A stretch of 34,202 nt of DNA from Bacillota bacterium (GTDB taxonomy: Bacteria > Bacillota > SHA-98 > UBA4971). The stretch covers positions 1-34,202 of the forward strand of contig DUVA01000258.1 of assembly GCA_012841305.1 (NCBI GenBank), in the 5' to 3' direction. Below, in pieces: positions 24,984-34,202 of the stretch. Position numbers and translations under genes: made by a program. Every line of letters starts with the position of its first letter. Within the stretch, counting starts at the first letter, position 1. The notes under the pieces are model-generated. The model saw only the letters and a list, made by a program, of their open reading frames with translations. It ran no database searches and had not been told where the DNA came from.

Positions 24984-25027
24984 CATTGCTGATACGCATG
25001 GTTCTTGCCCTGTGCGTATCAGCAATG
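24984..25027. terminator. Long-stem hairpin between converging genes
   Basis: ATTGCTGATACGCA (24985-24998) and TGCGTATCAGCAAT (25013-25026) form a perfect 14-bp stem, extended by C24984-G25027, with a 14-base loop. It lies between the SANT-like gene and the addA stop at 25028. No T run follows on either strand, so it may protect 3' ends or act as a bidirectional, factor-aided terminator. Confidence 0.55.
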
Positions 25028-28000
25028 TCATCCTGGGACGGATATAGAGACAGCCTTTCTCATCCCCAGGAGGTATATGTAAGCCTCTTTTACAGGTTTC
25101 TTATAGATAGTCTCCAAAGCTTCCTTGTATACGGAGATCTGTCCTTGATACCTACGGGCAGTGGCTCCGGGATCATCCCATGGTCTCCCGCCGGTCTTAA
25201 AGTCAATTAGCACGAACCCGTCATGTTCATCAATGACGCAGTCCATGATACCTTGCACCAAGACACGTTCGCATTCAAGGACAGCTTCGCTAAGTTCAGA
25301 AAGCTCAGAGTATATTCTTGAAGCCGAGATTCCCAAAGAGAACGGAACCTCCCGCATGACCATGTCGGGATTTGCCTTTACACGAAGGCCCAACGGGCTC
25401 CTGAAAAAGTCGTAAATAGACTGAATGTCAACTGCAACCGCCAACTCACGAGTAAGAAGTTCATCGTCAACCATCTTTCTAATACTGTCCCGGATACCTG
25501 AGACATCCAAGGGCTCTTCGAGATCCAAGTGCTGAATAACCAGGTGAGTCGCTTCCCCGCGCTCAGCGGCGGTAATATCAACAGATTGGAGAAACCTGGG
25601 GCGCGGTATAAGCTGACCTGTCATAGGCACTACAGGAACCGCATCTTCGCGGCTGAATTCCGCATCCTCGCCGCTGAAATCAAATCTTCGTTTTATCTCA
25701 GCCCATGCCACTTTAGCTGCCCTCTCTGTCAGCAGGCTGTACGGATATTTCCAGCATGCATGCTTCTGGATTTCCTGCCAGAGCTCGGGATTGACTTGCC
25801 TGCCAAGGGGATATGCACCCTTCACGAGGTTCCAGTCAATGTCAGATTCTTTGAGCCCCGAATCAGTAAGGCTTTCAAACCCCGAGCATGCCTCGACAAC
25901 CGAAAGCACGCTGACAGCAAATCCAGCAGAATCACCGAAGACCTCAGGATCAGCAGGATATCCGCTGGAGCCTGTCGCCCCCGGAATGTGGACTCCTTCT
26001 CTGTGGCGAACGAGAGCTGAGCCGACCCAATCCAGGAACCCACCGGCTGAGTACAGGACCTCTTCAGGCAAGCCCCACCCGGTTTTTGAGGCGCAGCTAT
26101 GCCACTTGGAAGCCGATTTCTCCAAATTCCTACTTGAGCCTACCATGATCAACCTCTCTCTCGCCCGGGTCATGGCTACATAAAGAACACGCATCTCTTC
26201 AGAGATCGTCTCCCTGAGCTTTGCCTCTCTCACGCCCTGGTATGCGAGGGTCGGGTACTTAATCCGCTTTGACGAGTCACAATACATAGGCCCGAGTCCG
26301 ACTTTAGAATGGAGAAGGATATCGCCTCCGAGGTCTTGGAGATTAAACTGCTTGCCCATGTCAGGGATGAAAACCACAGGAAATTCCAAGCCTTTGCTCT
26401 TGTGGACGCTCATAATCCTTACCACGTCTTCAGCTTCTCCCAAGGCTCGGGCTGTCCCCAGGTCCCCTTCAGCCTCTCTCAACCTGTCAATAAACCGAAG
26501 GAACCTTACGAGGCCTTGACGGGAAAACCTGTCAAACTGCCTTGCCCGTTCGTGAAATGCCCTAAGGTTCGCCTGGCGCTGGATGCCTCCGGGCATTCCA
26601 CCGACATAGTCAAGGTACTCGGTATCCCGGTATAATTGCCATACCAAAGCAGAAAGAGGAACCCTTCTGGCAACCGTCCGCCAGGACTCCAGCCTCTCCA
26701 AGAATCTCGCTGCCTTAGAGGCCAATTCTTCCTCTTCACAACCGGACGAAGCAGCCTCCAGAGCATGATAGAAATCGTATTCCCTGCTACACAAACGGAT
26801 CCTGGCCAATTCGTCATGGGAAAACCCGCCTATAGGCGAACGAAGCACTGCAGCCAGGGGAATATCCTGCCTGGGATTGTCAATTATCTTCAAAAGTGAC
26901 AGCATGGTTTCTACTTCTACAGCCTCGAAGTATCCCGTCCCAAGCTCTGCATACGCAGGGACATCAGCTTGCCTGAATACTTCCAGCAACGCGTTTGCCC
27001 TGCCCCTTGTGGCACGCATGAGCACAACGATATCTCTGTACGATACCGGCCTGTACGCTTTTCTCTCCTTGTCCCATACTTGAAACTCCGGGCCTGGCTT
27101 CATTGTTGTGCCTCGCACCATTTCTGATATGCGGCGAGCCATCAATCGCGCCTCGACCTCCAAGGTTTCCAGGTCTTCCAGGTTCTCTTCCTCTGCCTCC
27201 TCGCCCGAAGCCTGCACCGGGCTGCCGTCTCCGGAGATGCCCGGTAAGTCAGGTGTATCACCTGACGATTTCTGTTCTTCGGCAACATGTCTGTCAACGA
27301 GGTAGACTTCTACAGGAGGGTTGTCGCAATCGCCTCTGAAAAGTCCTGTATCAGGAGGCGAATAATCGGCTCCCGCCACCAATTCAGCATCAATGTCATA
27401 GTCAATCTCACCTACGCCTTGTGAAAACACCTGGCGGAAGATGAAATTCACAGAGTCAATCACCGTCTTCCTGCTGCGGAAATTCCGGGACAAGTCAATG
27501 CGCTTGTTGTCACTCGCCGTGTCCCCTTTTGGAAACTCCTTGTGTTTGTCCATGAAAAGTGTTGGCTCGGCAAGGCGGAACCTGTATATGCTCTGCTTTA
27601 CGTCGCCTACCATGAAACTGTTCCGATGAGATGAGACAAAGTGCAGGATCTCATTTTGCACAGGGTTTATGTCCTGGTATTCATCAACCAGGACTTCCCG
27701 GTACCTGTCTTGCAACTCCTTTGCAACATCGGATTTGACCCATTCACCTTTCGAGTCATCCCACTCCCTGAGGACTTTGAGGCACAGATGCTCCATATCA
27801 GCAAAATCCACCAGGCTCTTCTCACGCTTTGCAGCTTGATACGCTTTATCAAATCCCTTCACCACACGGATGAATGTCTGCATAGACGGGGCTATGGCTC
27901 TGATATCATCAACCAGATCTTGAGGGGATCTGGAAAAACACTCATCATTGAGGCCCCTCAAGATCTTCTTTGCTTCGTTCCTCCCGGCCTGCGCCTCGAC

Positions 28001-28933
28001 TTTCAGCCTGTCATCACAGGATCCCCGTTTTATGCCTGGAAGAGTCGGGAATTCCAATTCATTCAGAAGCTGGGCAATACTCTCCCAATCCTCGTCCTTA
28101 CATGCTTTTAGTATCCGGCTGCAAGCCTCAAACTCATCTCTGAGCAACTCCGCATAAGCGCCGGGGCCTGAAGGCACACCTGCAATCTCCACTGCTTGAC
28201 CCAGGCTTCGATATGCCATTTGGACTTTGCGGCTTATCCCCTGAAGCGCAAGACCGGTCCAAGGCAGATCACGGATACCGGCGTTAGCAGAGATGGAAAA
28301 CATAGAAGACAACCCGGATAACCACTCGTCCGGGTCAGGCCTGCTACGCGAGAAATTATAGACACGAAGGACTAAGTCCTTAACGTTTTCATCACCCCGT
28401 CCGCCTCCGTACCTATCCACAATGTCTGTAAACGCCTCTTCAAAGTCGATATCGTCATAGCAATCTTCAAATAAATCATCTATGACTTCCAATTGAAGCA
28501 ACTGATTCTCCACATCATCCATTGCCCGAAACGCAGGATCAATTCCTAGGCGGTAGAAATACTGTCTGATCATTTTGTGGCAAAAAGAATGTAGTGTCGA
28601 TATGTCCGCCTTACTGACCAAGGCCAATTGCCTGGCAAGCCTGGCGCTTTCCGGCTTGGAATCCAGCTCCTTTTCCAGGGCTTTTGATATTCTGTCCCTC
28701 ATCTCAGCTGCTGCTGCGTCAGTAAAAGTAACAACGAGCAGCCTGTCTATGTCTATAGGATCCGTAGGATGGGTAAGGAGAAATATCACCCGCCTGACTA
28801 AGACTGCAGTCTTCCCTGCGCCTGCTGCAGCAGAGACCAGGAGATTGCGGTGCCTTGTAGTTATCGCGTCCCACTGCTCTTCGGTCCACGGAGCTTCCCG
28901 AGGAATAGCAGGGGATCCTGTCTCGCCTGTCAT
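25028..28933 (-). CDS. addA: Helicase-nuclease subunit AddA
   Basis: A 1301-residue UvrD-type helicase with a C-terminal RecB-family nuclease, the partner of AddB in end resection for recombinational repair; Chi recognition is a role of the AddB side. Visible: Q-motif WTEEQWDAI, Walker A SAAAGAGKTAVL (residues 34-45), motif Ia VVTFTDAAAAEMRDRI, Walker B VLVDEYQDINPVQNEIL, DVKQSIYRFRLAEP, VRIMSVHKSKGLEFPVVFI, YVAMTRARERLIMVG, and the nuclease core VLIDFKTGGRPWDD near the C-terminus. It is slightly longer than usual (about 1230), with an acidic insert near EEAEEENLEDLETLE. Its ATG overlaps the addB stop by four bases (ATGA), so the two are co-translated. Confidence 0.96.
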   Translation of the reverse strand: MTGETGSPAIPREAPWTEEQWDAITTRHRNLLVSAAAGAGKTAVLVRRVIFLLTHPTDPIDIDRLLVVTFTDAAAAEMRDRISKALEKELDSKPESARLARQLALVSKADISTLHSFCHKMIRQYFYRLGIDPAFRAMDDVENQLLQLEVIDDLFEDCYDDIDFEEAFTDIVDRYGGGRGDENVKDLVLRVYNFSRSRPDPDEWLSGLSSMFSISANAGIRDLPWTGLALQGISRKVQMAYRSLGQAVEIAGVPSGPGAYAELLRDEFEACSRILKACKDEDWESIAQLLNELEFPTLPGIKRGSCDDRLKVEAQAGRNEAKKILRGLNDECFSRSPQDLVDDIRAIAPSMQTFIRVVKGFDKAYQAAKREKSLVDFADMEHLCLKVLREWDDSKGEWVKSDVAKELQDRYREVLVDEYQDINPVQNEILHFVSSHRNSFMVGDVKQSIYRFRLAEPTLFMDKHKEFPKGDTASDNKRIDLSRNFRSRKTVIDSVNFIFRQVFSQGVGEIDYDIDAELVAGADYSPPDTGLFRGDCDNPPVEVYLVDRHVAEEQKSSGDTPDLPGISGDGSPVQASGEEAEEENLEDLETLEVEARLMARRISEMVRGTTMKPGPEFQVWDKERKAYRPVSYRDIVVLMRATRGRANALLEVFRQADVPAYAELGTGYFEAVEVETMLSLLKIIDNPRQDIPLAAVLRSPIGGFSHDELARIRLCSREYDFYHALEAASSGCEEEELASKAARFLERLESWRTVARRVPLSALVWQLYRDTEYLDYVGGMPGGIQRQANLRAFHERARQFDRFSRQGLVRFLRFIDRLREAEGDLGTARALGEAEDVVRIMSVHKSKGLEFPVVFIPDMGKQFNLQDLGGDILLHSKVGLGPMYCDSSKRIKYPTLAYQGVREAKLRETISEEMRVLYVAMTRARERLIMVGSSRNLEKSASKWHSCASKTGWGLPEEVLYSAGGFLDWVGSALVRHREGVHIPGATGSSGYPADPEVFGDSAGFAVSVLSVVEACSGFESLTDSGLKESDIDWNLVKGAYPLGRQVNPELWQEIQKHACWKYPYSLLTERAAKVAWAEIKRRFDFSGEDAEFSREDAVPVVPMTGQLIPRPRFLQSVDITAAERGEATHLVIQHLDLEEPLDVSGIRDSIRKMVDDELLTRELAVAVDIQSIYDFFRSPLGLRVKANPDMVMREVPFSLGISASRIYSELSELSEAVLECERVLVQGIMDCVIDEHDGFVLIDFKTGGRPWDDPGATARRYQGQISVYKEALETIYKKPVKEAYIYLLGMRKAVSISVPG

Positions 28934-31900
28934 GCCCTCTCCCCTTTCTCCCCTGGAGCACAGCCTGGGTCTTGTATTATTGACCAGAATTCGTCGTCCT
29001 TTAGATTTCTCTGAGAACGGTACTGGTTACCGGGGATTAAGATATCAAACCCGCATACCGGCTTGTAACTGCAAAAAGTACACGCTCGCGCATTTCCTCG
29101 CTTGTAGGGCTTGATCCCTATCTCACCGCTTTGGATCCCTTGCGCAAGCTCCTTAAGCTTACTGTTTAGAAACTTAGACAACATCTCATACTTCTCCGGT
29201 TCAACGACACACGCGCCTGACCCTCTCTTCGGCCTCCCTGTCTTCGTCACTCCTGCAGCCACCAAATCCGATTGCTCCCCGGCTTCGACCTTAGAATCCA
29301 TAAGCCGTATTACATCTGCTCCGCCCACTATGATCCCGTTCATCCTCAGCCTCTTCATACGCTGCTTCTCCAGTTCGTCGTCATCAAGCGGGCCTTTGGC
29401 CAAGATAATCGGGTCAGTCATGGGGAAATACAGAGCGCCTGCAGGCCGAGCTTTTGTCTTCGTCAATCTCTCCCGGTTCTCCATTGCTGCCAGAAGATAG
29501 ACGAGGAGTTGGAGCGCAAGCCCGTAGTACACGTCAGAAAGACGTAACTTGTGAGTGCTGCTCTTATAATCAATGACTCGTAAGTAACAGCTGTCCTCTG
29601 ACTCCGCAATATCAACCCTGTCTATGCGCCCTCTTATGGCTGCATTGCCACCGGTCTCGAGCCTGAGGGTGAGAGCAGGCAAATGCCCTGAACTGCCGAA
29701 AATTATCTCGTGCCCTATCGGCCGGAACAGGCTATGCCGTTCATGTTCTGCTAAGGCGGTCACTGAATTTCTAAGGATCCTCCTGAGGACTCTTGTCATA
29801 TAACGATACCTGGCTGATGACATGAGGATTTCATTTTGTAATCTCGGCGCCAATTCCTCTACTATCTCTGAAACAAGCGTAGCGATTTCGTCAGGCCCCA
29901 TCTCCGCCAGTTGCTTGGAATCATCCAGGCGAGAAAACAGAATACTCATTGCTTCATGCATGAACATACCCATTCCCGGCGGTTCCAGCTTATAGAGCTC
30001 CCGCTCTTCCAGGCCTAGAATACTACCGGCGAAATGAGCGAACGGGCATGACGCAAACGTCTCCAGCCGGGTTACGCTGGTGCGTAAAGGACCTTGGACA
30101 AAAGACTCAATTACCGGTTTACTAAGCCTTCCTGCATCGTTTGCAAATCCAAGGCTCCCCAGGACAAATGCGGCATCCTTTCTTCGGCCAGGCTCGCTTA
30201 CAAGCCATTCATAAACATCCAACCAGAACCCATCAATGTCCTGCCCTCTTTGTCTTCTCTGAAACACCCGAGAAAGGAGCGCGGAAGCCTTCTTCTCTGA
30301 TGTAATACCGTCCAGCGCCTCCTCACCCGGCGCAGGCAGGTCCACCCCTTTGAACTCCTCTTCGAGGTCAGGAAAGAGCTCCCTGATTTGCCCTATGACT
30401 TGGGAAGGGCGCTTGGCTTTTCCTTCACCGTCAGCAAGGGGATAGCTTATCTGGAAAAAATCCCAAGCCCTGGTAAGAGCAACATAGACGTTATATTGCT
30501 CATGGAATTGCGAGAGCCTGCTGTCAGGTGCAAGGGTTAGACTAAACTCTCCCAACCGCATTCTGTCCCTGTCAGTGAGAACAGTGTCTTCCGGCGCCCG
30601 TCTTGGGAAAGCATCATATGTAGCTCCTATCAGGAAAGCTGCCCTTAGCGGCGGATGCCTTGATCTGTCAGTTGAGCCGACTATGACCTGGTCCAGAGCA
30701 GGAGGGATAAGCCCGAGAGTCAGACTTTCCAGGCCTGCTTCAATTATCTCAGCAAATTCCTTGCAAGACGTCGACTTATCACCTAAGACTTGGACGACTT
30801 CATCAAGAAGATTGATAATTGCATTCCATACTTGCTCGTTTTCCCTGGCACCTTCAGGATCCCCTGAATCAATGCACTCTTTTCTCCACTTGTCCAGACG
30901 CTCACTGACCCCCAGGCTCATCAAGAGCTCAAATAAGGCGGTGGCCATATCCCGGACAGAGATGTTCCGTCTTTGCATTTCGCGGTAGAAGGCTATCAAA
31001 TCTCCCGTGGCTCTTCGTCTGATATCGTCAATACTCACTGGAGCTTCTCCATCTCCGGGGAAGGCTTCCTCAGGCTCACCCAGGCCATATGCTCTCCTGA
31101 AGGTCCAGGGATTCGTGTCAAGCCACAACGCTCCTTGAATGCCATGGGCCAGAACGTAGTTCTCCAGCATGTCGACTTCCCTGCGCAGAACAGGGATAAG
31201 GTCCGTTTTCAGGTACCGGAAAACAGGCTCCTGCCGAAACCCGTAGGAAGCAATCTCAAGGGCGGATCTGATAAGCTCAATTAAGGGGTGGTGGGACACT
31301 GGGCGTCTTCTATCTATAAAGCAGGGGATCCCATAGTCTTTGAAAATCGGTGCGATTAAGTCGTGATATTCGTCAAGCGCAGGGACTATGACCCCTATGT
31401 CGCGAAAGCGCATACCGTCTTCTCTTGCAAGCCTCAGAATCTCCTGGGCTACAGCTTCCGTTTCAGCCCTGGGATTTGCACAAGCCACCAGCTTAAATCC
31501 GTGCGGCGCCCCGGGAAAAGGCTTAGGCGGCCTAGAGGCGGATTCCTTCTCAAGATGGCATAGAGCAGGCGCCCGCTTCGGAGCGTCCTTGTAGTCAAGA
31601 ATCAAAGCAGGCTCTATCTCTACGTTAAGCTCGTGGGCAAGCTTTGAAAGATAATCGTACGTCTCCCAAGTAGGATGAAAAAGGTCTATTTCTCTGAGAG
31701 GCCGGGAAGCCTCTTCCGGATCCAGCAAGAGGGCTATGTTAACCTTCTCTGCAGCTACAAGCAATGAGGCTAGTACTGAATATTCCTGAGGAGTAAACCC
31801 TCGGAACCCGTCCACCCAGATAGTCGCGTCCTGCACCAGGCGGGACTTGCTTATTCTAAGTGCAGCGCAAGTCAGGTATTCGTCAGGATCAAGATACGCG

Positions 31901-32430
31901 TCACTGAGATACTCGCGGTAAGCCTCAGTCAAGATTATAAGGTCGTGCAGCTTGAGAGTGACAGGGATATCACCCATACCCCTTTTCTCCAGCTCGTCCC
32001 TGGCTTTCTCCAAATCAAGAAGGCTGATGTTATACATACTCAGTTCCTTCAAGGTTGAAGACAGGCAAGACGCGAACCCATATTGCTTTGATGCTGAGGC
32101 AAAAAGCCTAAGGCTGTCTGCATTCTCCTGGACCAAGGACCTCAAGGCCATGACTTTGCCAAGTTCTCGTATGTGTTTGCGCCCGCCTCCCCCAAGCTCA
32201 GTAAGCACTCGGGTGGCAAGTCTCTTGAAGCTCAGTACCTGCGCACGCGCAAATCCCGGCAAACCAGGCATGTTTACCAGCATATGCTCCATTTGGAATG
32301 TAGCCTGATCCGGGACAAGCAGAATAATGGGAGGCCCGTTGGGATCCTCGATAAGGGCTTCTCTGATATTGTCAAGACAGACTCGGGTTTTGCCTGTTCC
32401 CGCACGTCCGAGTATAAATCTTACACTCAT
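28930..32430 (-). CDS. addB: Helicase-nuclease subunit AddB
   Basis: A 1166-residue partner of AddA with an inactive helicase fold and an iron-sulphur RecB-type nuclease. Walker A GRAGTGKT is at residues 8-15. The C-terminal nuclease shows GRIDRVDI and LRVIDYKSS. The four cluster cysteines are C795 (FASCPFAHF) and the group CTFCSYKPVC near the end, the usual AddB arrangement. ATG 32430 has GGGGGAA upstream. The gene begins the addBA operon and is divergent from the radical SAM gene; the 144-base gap contains a small palindrome ACATCC-GTTT-GGATGT near 32495-32510 but no clear promoter. Confidence 0.95.
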   Translation of the reverse strand: MSVRFILGRAGTGKTRVCLDNIREALIEDPNGPPIILLVPDQATFQMEHMLVNMPGLPGFARAQVLSFKRLATRVLTELGGGGRKHIRELGKVMALRSLVQENADSLRLFASASKQYGFASCLSSTLKELSMYNISLLDLEKARDELEKRGMGDIPVTLKLHDLIILTEAYREYLSDAYLDPDEYLTCAALRISKSRLVQDATIWVDGFRGFTPQEYSVLASLLVAAEKVNIALLLDPEEASRPLREIDLFHPTWETYDYLSKLAHELNVEIEPALILDYKDAPKRAPALCHLEKESASRPPKPFPGAPHGFKLVACANPRAETEAVAQEILRLAREDGMRFRDIGVIVPALDEYHDLIAPIFKDYGIPCFIDRRRPVSHHPLIELIRSALEIASYGFRQEPVFRYLKTDLIPVLRREVDMLENYVLAHGIQGALWLDTNPWTFRRAYGLGEPEEAFPGDGEAPVSIDDIRRRATGDLIAFYREMQRRNISVRDMATALFELLMSLGVSERLDKWRKECIDSGDPEGARENEQVWNAIINLLDEVVQVLGDKSTSCKEFAEIIEAGLESLTLGLIPPALDQVIVGSTDRSRHPPLRAAFLIGATYDAFPRRAPEDTVLTDRDRMRLGEFSLTLAPDSRLSQFHEQYNVYVALTRAWDFFQISYPLADGEGKAKRPSQVIGQIRELFPDLEEEFKGVDLPAPGEEALDGITSEKKASALLSRVFQRRQRGQDIDGFWLDVYEWLVSEPGRRKDAAFVLGSLGFANDAGRLSKPVIESFVQGPLRTSVTRLETFASCPFAHFAGSILGLEERELYKLEPPGMGMFMHEAMSILFSRLDDSKQLAEMGPDEIATLVSEIVEELAPRLQNEILMSSARYRYMTRVLRRILRNSVTALAEHERHSLFRPIGHEIIFGSSGHLPALTLRLETGGNAAIRGRIDRVDIAESEDSCYLRVIDYKSSTHKLRLSDVYYGLALQLLVYLLAAMENRERLTKTKARPAGALYFPMTDPIILAKGPLDDDELEKQRMKRLRMNGIIVGGADVIRLMDSKVEAGEQSDLVAAGVTKTGRPKRGSGACVVEPEKYEMLSKFLNSKLKELAQGIQSGEIGIKPYKRGNARACTFCSYKPVCGFDILIPGNQYRSQRNLKDDEFWSIIQDPGCAPGEKGERA

Positions 32431-32574
32431 GGATTATTCCCCCGCTCTTTCGTAAAATGTTCCTCTTATTGATGAAAAATCCTCCTTTCCTGACATCCGT
32501 TTGGATGTTCCCCTTGACGTTATGTGGATCTTGAGGCATTCTTTATCCGAAGGCCTGTTTGAGAGGGGAAAAAT

Positions 32575-34029
32575 ATGATGGATTTAGGTGCCGGTCGAAT
32601 GCACAAAGACTCCGGGATGTTCCACGTAACGCTGGACCCTGAAGGACCCGGTGTAATCAGGCTCCACCTGAGAAGGCCGGAGAGGAAATTCTGGAACTTC
32701 TTTGGAAGGCCCAGACTATCCATGCTATGGATAAACGGGACTCAGCTCCTTCTTCTTGAAGACTCCGCATCTGATATAGTCCAGGCTCTCATAGAAACAG
32801 TCGGAGATGAAACACGCCCAGGGGAAGAGGTCTCTTTAGAGGCTTGGCTCGGAATCAAAAGAGAGATTGCCAAGCGAGTGCATAGCCTCTATCCGGGAAC
32901 GCCCATATCCCGAATTGAAGAAGATATCGACTATATATACGGACTCATTGTTGAGTTATCTAAAGGGGCATGTCCTCGGGAAAAAGGCGTTGAGGGTGAG
33001 ATTATCAGCAGTAAGGAATGGCAAGCGCCTGCCAGGATGGATCTCCTAATCTCGTCCATGAAGGGTTCAGGCTGCCAGAATGCATGCTCATGGTGTTACG
33101 CATCGGATATGCCGGATATACCCGAGCTGGACACCGCTTCCTGGAAAAAAGTCCTGGATTTGCTATGGCAAGCCGGTATCCCGCATATAGATTTTACAGG
33201 AGGAGAGCCAACAACCAGGCCTGACTTGATTGAGCTCGTGGAATATGCCGAGAAATTCGTAACAGGGCTTATCACCAACGGGAGAGCCATGTCACGCCTT
33301 GCCAAAGACCTGAAGAGAGCAAGTTTGGATTATGTCCAGATAAGCATAGAATCAGCCGACCCCGGGATTCACGACAGGATAGTGAGGTCCCCTGGGGCGT
33401 GGAAGGAGACAGTCAACGGAATCAAGGCTGCGCTGGACGAAGGCCTTTATACATCCACTAATACAACATTGACCCGGGAGAACGTAGACGGCTTCCCACG
33501 GCTCATTCGCTTTCTTGCAAGTTTGGGTGTCCGCTACATCGGATGCAATAGCTTGATTAAGACAGGGCGCGGTGCAAGCCACAAAGATGCCTTGGAAGAG
33601 GCTGAACTCGAAGCAGTCCTAAGAGAGTCCCTTGAGATTGCAAATGAACTTAAGCTTGAATTTAACTGGTTTACACCTACATGTTATCTGAAGTTCAATC
33701 CTCTCAACCTGGGGTTAGGACCGAAATCTTGTTCCGCGTGCATAACTAACATGGCAGTGAGGCCTGACGGGGTAGTAGTGCCTTGCCAGTCATGGTTACA
33801 TGATGAAGGGCTCGGCAACATCCTCACAGTTCCGTGGGAGAGAATCTTCAACCACCCGCTTGCACGCAGAATAAGAGAGCATGAATTAAGAGAGCCCAAG
33901 TGCGATAAATGTGAGCACCTTGCCATATGTGGCGGTGCCTGCCCGATAGAACAGGTTTTACCTCAAGAAAGCACAAGTAACATACGAAGTGAGACAGGCG
34001 CTGATAAGAAGGAAAGGAGGACATTATAA
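32575..34029 (+). CDS. Radical SAM/SPASM protein with PqqD-like N-terminal region
   Basis: A 484-residue radical SAM enzyme. The N-terminal 135 residues resemble a PqqD/RRE peptide-binding module: a beta-rich start, INGTQLLLLEDSASDIVQAL, and the helical SRIEEDIDYIYGLIVELSKG. The radical SAM cluster is CxxxCxxC at C167, C171 and C174 (GCQNACSWCYA), with the GGEP-type motif FTGGEPTTRPDL. The C-terminal SPASM region has C386, C389, C404, C443, C446, C452 and C456 for auxiliary clusters. Such enzymes modify ribosomal peptides (PqqE, sactisynthases) or mature other proteins. ATG 32575 follows GAGAGGGG by six bases; a second ATG is the next codon. The stop overlaps the start of the next, secreted protein by one base. 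No peptide precursor was found in the window. Confidence 0.9.
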   Translation: MMDLGAGRMHKDSGMFHVTLDPEGPGVIRLHLRRPERKFWNFFGRPRLSMLWINGTQLLLLEDSASDIVQALIETVGDETRPGEEVSLEAWLGIKREIAKRVHSLYPGTPISRIEEDIDYIYGLIVELSKGACPREKGVEGEIISSKEWQAPARMDLLISSMKGSGCQNACSWCYASDMPDIPELDTASWKKVLDLLWQAGIPHIDFTGGEPTTRPDLIELVEYAEKFVTGLITNGRAMSRLAKDLKRASLDYVQISIESADPGIHDRIVRSPGAWKETVNGIKAALDEGLYTSTNTTLTRENVDGFPRLIRFLASLGVRYIGCNSLIKTGRGASHKDALEEAELEAVLRESLEIANELKLEFNWFTPTCYLKFNPLNLGLGPKSCSACITNMAVRPDGVVVPCQSWLHDEGLGNILTVPWERIFNHPLARRIREHELREPKCDKCEHLAICGGACPIEQVLPQESTSNIRSETGADKKERRTL

Positions 34030-34202
34030 TGCGAAAGAGACTCCCGGACATAAGACGGACAACGATCATACAGGTATGTGTCTTCCTTGCAGTCGCCTGC
34101 TGCATTTTTGCGATGCCGGTATTCGCAGACACCGGCACCTACAAGATTAAGAATTACACCGTGGAAATAACCCCTCAGCCTGACGGTAGCTGGGTGGCTG
34201 AC
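34029..34202 (+). CDS. Secreted protein, DUF2207-like N-terminus (partial)
   Basis: The first 58 codons are visible before the window ends. A basic start (MRKRLPDIRR) is followed by a hydrophobic signal segment (VCVFLAVACCIFAMPVFA) and a likely signal-peptidase site after VFA. The mature start TYKIKNYTVEITPQPDGSW matches the opening beta strands of DUF2207 membrane proteins, in which a Y-x-I-x-x-Y-x-V-x-I-x-x-x-x-D-G pattern is common. ATG 34029 overlaps the radical SAM stop (TAATG) and is preceded by AAAGGAGG at eight bases, so it is co-translated with that enzyme. With so little sequence the family call is tentative; the signal peptide is clear. Confidence 0.75.
   Translation, partial: MRKRLPDIRRTTIIQVCVFLAVACCIFAMPVFADTGTYKIKNYTVEITPQPDGSWVAD

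Noticed and set aside
32457-32534. A 25-codon ORF before the radical SAM gene as a possible precursor peptide.
   Set aside because: No ribosome site, no core-peptide character, and it spans the palindrome in the divergent intergenic region.

Overview
The window looks like a chromosomal segment of an anaerobic, endospore-forming Firmicute (Clostridia-like or a deep-branching relative). The reasons are a complete spoIIE beside tilS and ftsH (the classic sporulation/housekeeping neighbourhood), AddAB instead of RecBCD, a tungsten-type aldehyde ferredoxin oxidoreductase, radical SAM chemistry, a TPP-riboswitch-controlled ThiT, strong AGGAGG-type ribosome sites and many TTG/GTG starts. No phage, plasmid, transposase, rRNA or tRNA gene is visible.

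Layout. (1) 1-3544, minus: a four-gene aldehyde oxidoreductase operon read right to left: four-cluster ferredoxin, AOR catalytic subunit, MoaD/ThiS-like protein ending in Gly-Gly, and an FAD/NAD(P) oxidoreductase cut by the window edge. The composition is close to the Aor complex of Aromatoleum. (2) 3710-5610, minus: a lone urocanate hydratase between two intrinsic terminators. (3) 5629-12373, minus: ftsH, tilS and spoIIE, with clear promoter elements before ftsH and tilS and a structured non-coding stretch between tilS and spoIIE. hprT, often found between tilS and ftsH, is absent. (4) 12374-13185: about 0.8 kb without a gene, holding an array of 19-bp palindromic motifs plus tandem repeats. 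(5) 13186-18566: a LysE-type exporter converging on and overlapping an S41 peptidase, then an operon for a MacA/YknX-like adaptor, ATPase and permease. (6) 18852-19550: a Yip1-domain protein, divergent from that operon. With it the locus contains all four parts of a YknWXYZ-type transporter. (7) 19571-21373: adenine deaminase. (8) 21374-21999: about 0.6 kb holding a second, larger array (about 14 copies) of related 19-bp palindromes at roughly 33-bp spacing. (9) 22000-23000: a D-2-hydroxyacid (D-lactate-type) dehydrogenase. (10) 23081-24932, plus: TPP riboswitch, terminator, thiT, and a SANT/Myb-like coiled-coil protein whose ribosome site is enclosed in a long inverted repeat. (11) 25028-32430, minus: addB-addA, overlapping by ATGA. 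(12) 32575-34202, plus: a radical SAM/SPASM protein with a PqqD-like N-terminal region, overlapping the start of a secreted DUF2207-like protein cut by the window edge.

The least explained content is the pair of related palindrome arrays at 12685-12860 and 21502-21954. They share the motif GTGGTCGAAAATCGACCAC or a variant of it, a period near 33 bp and a CCTCAAAA spacer word, yet every copy differs. That argues against CRISPR and for a binding-site array or the end of a mobile element. All functional statements come from reading the sequence; no database search was run.
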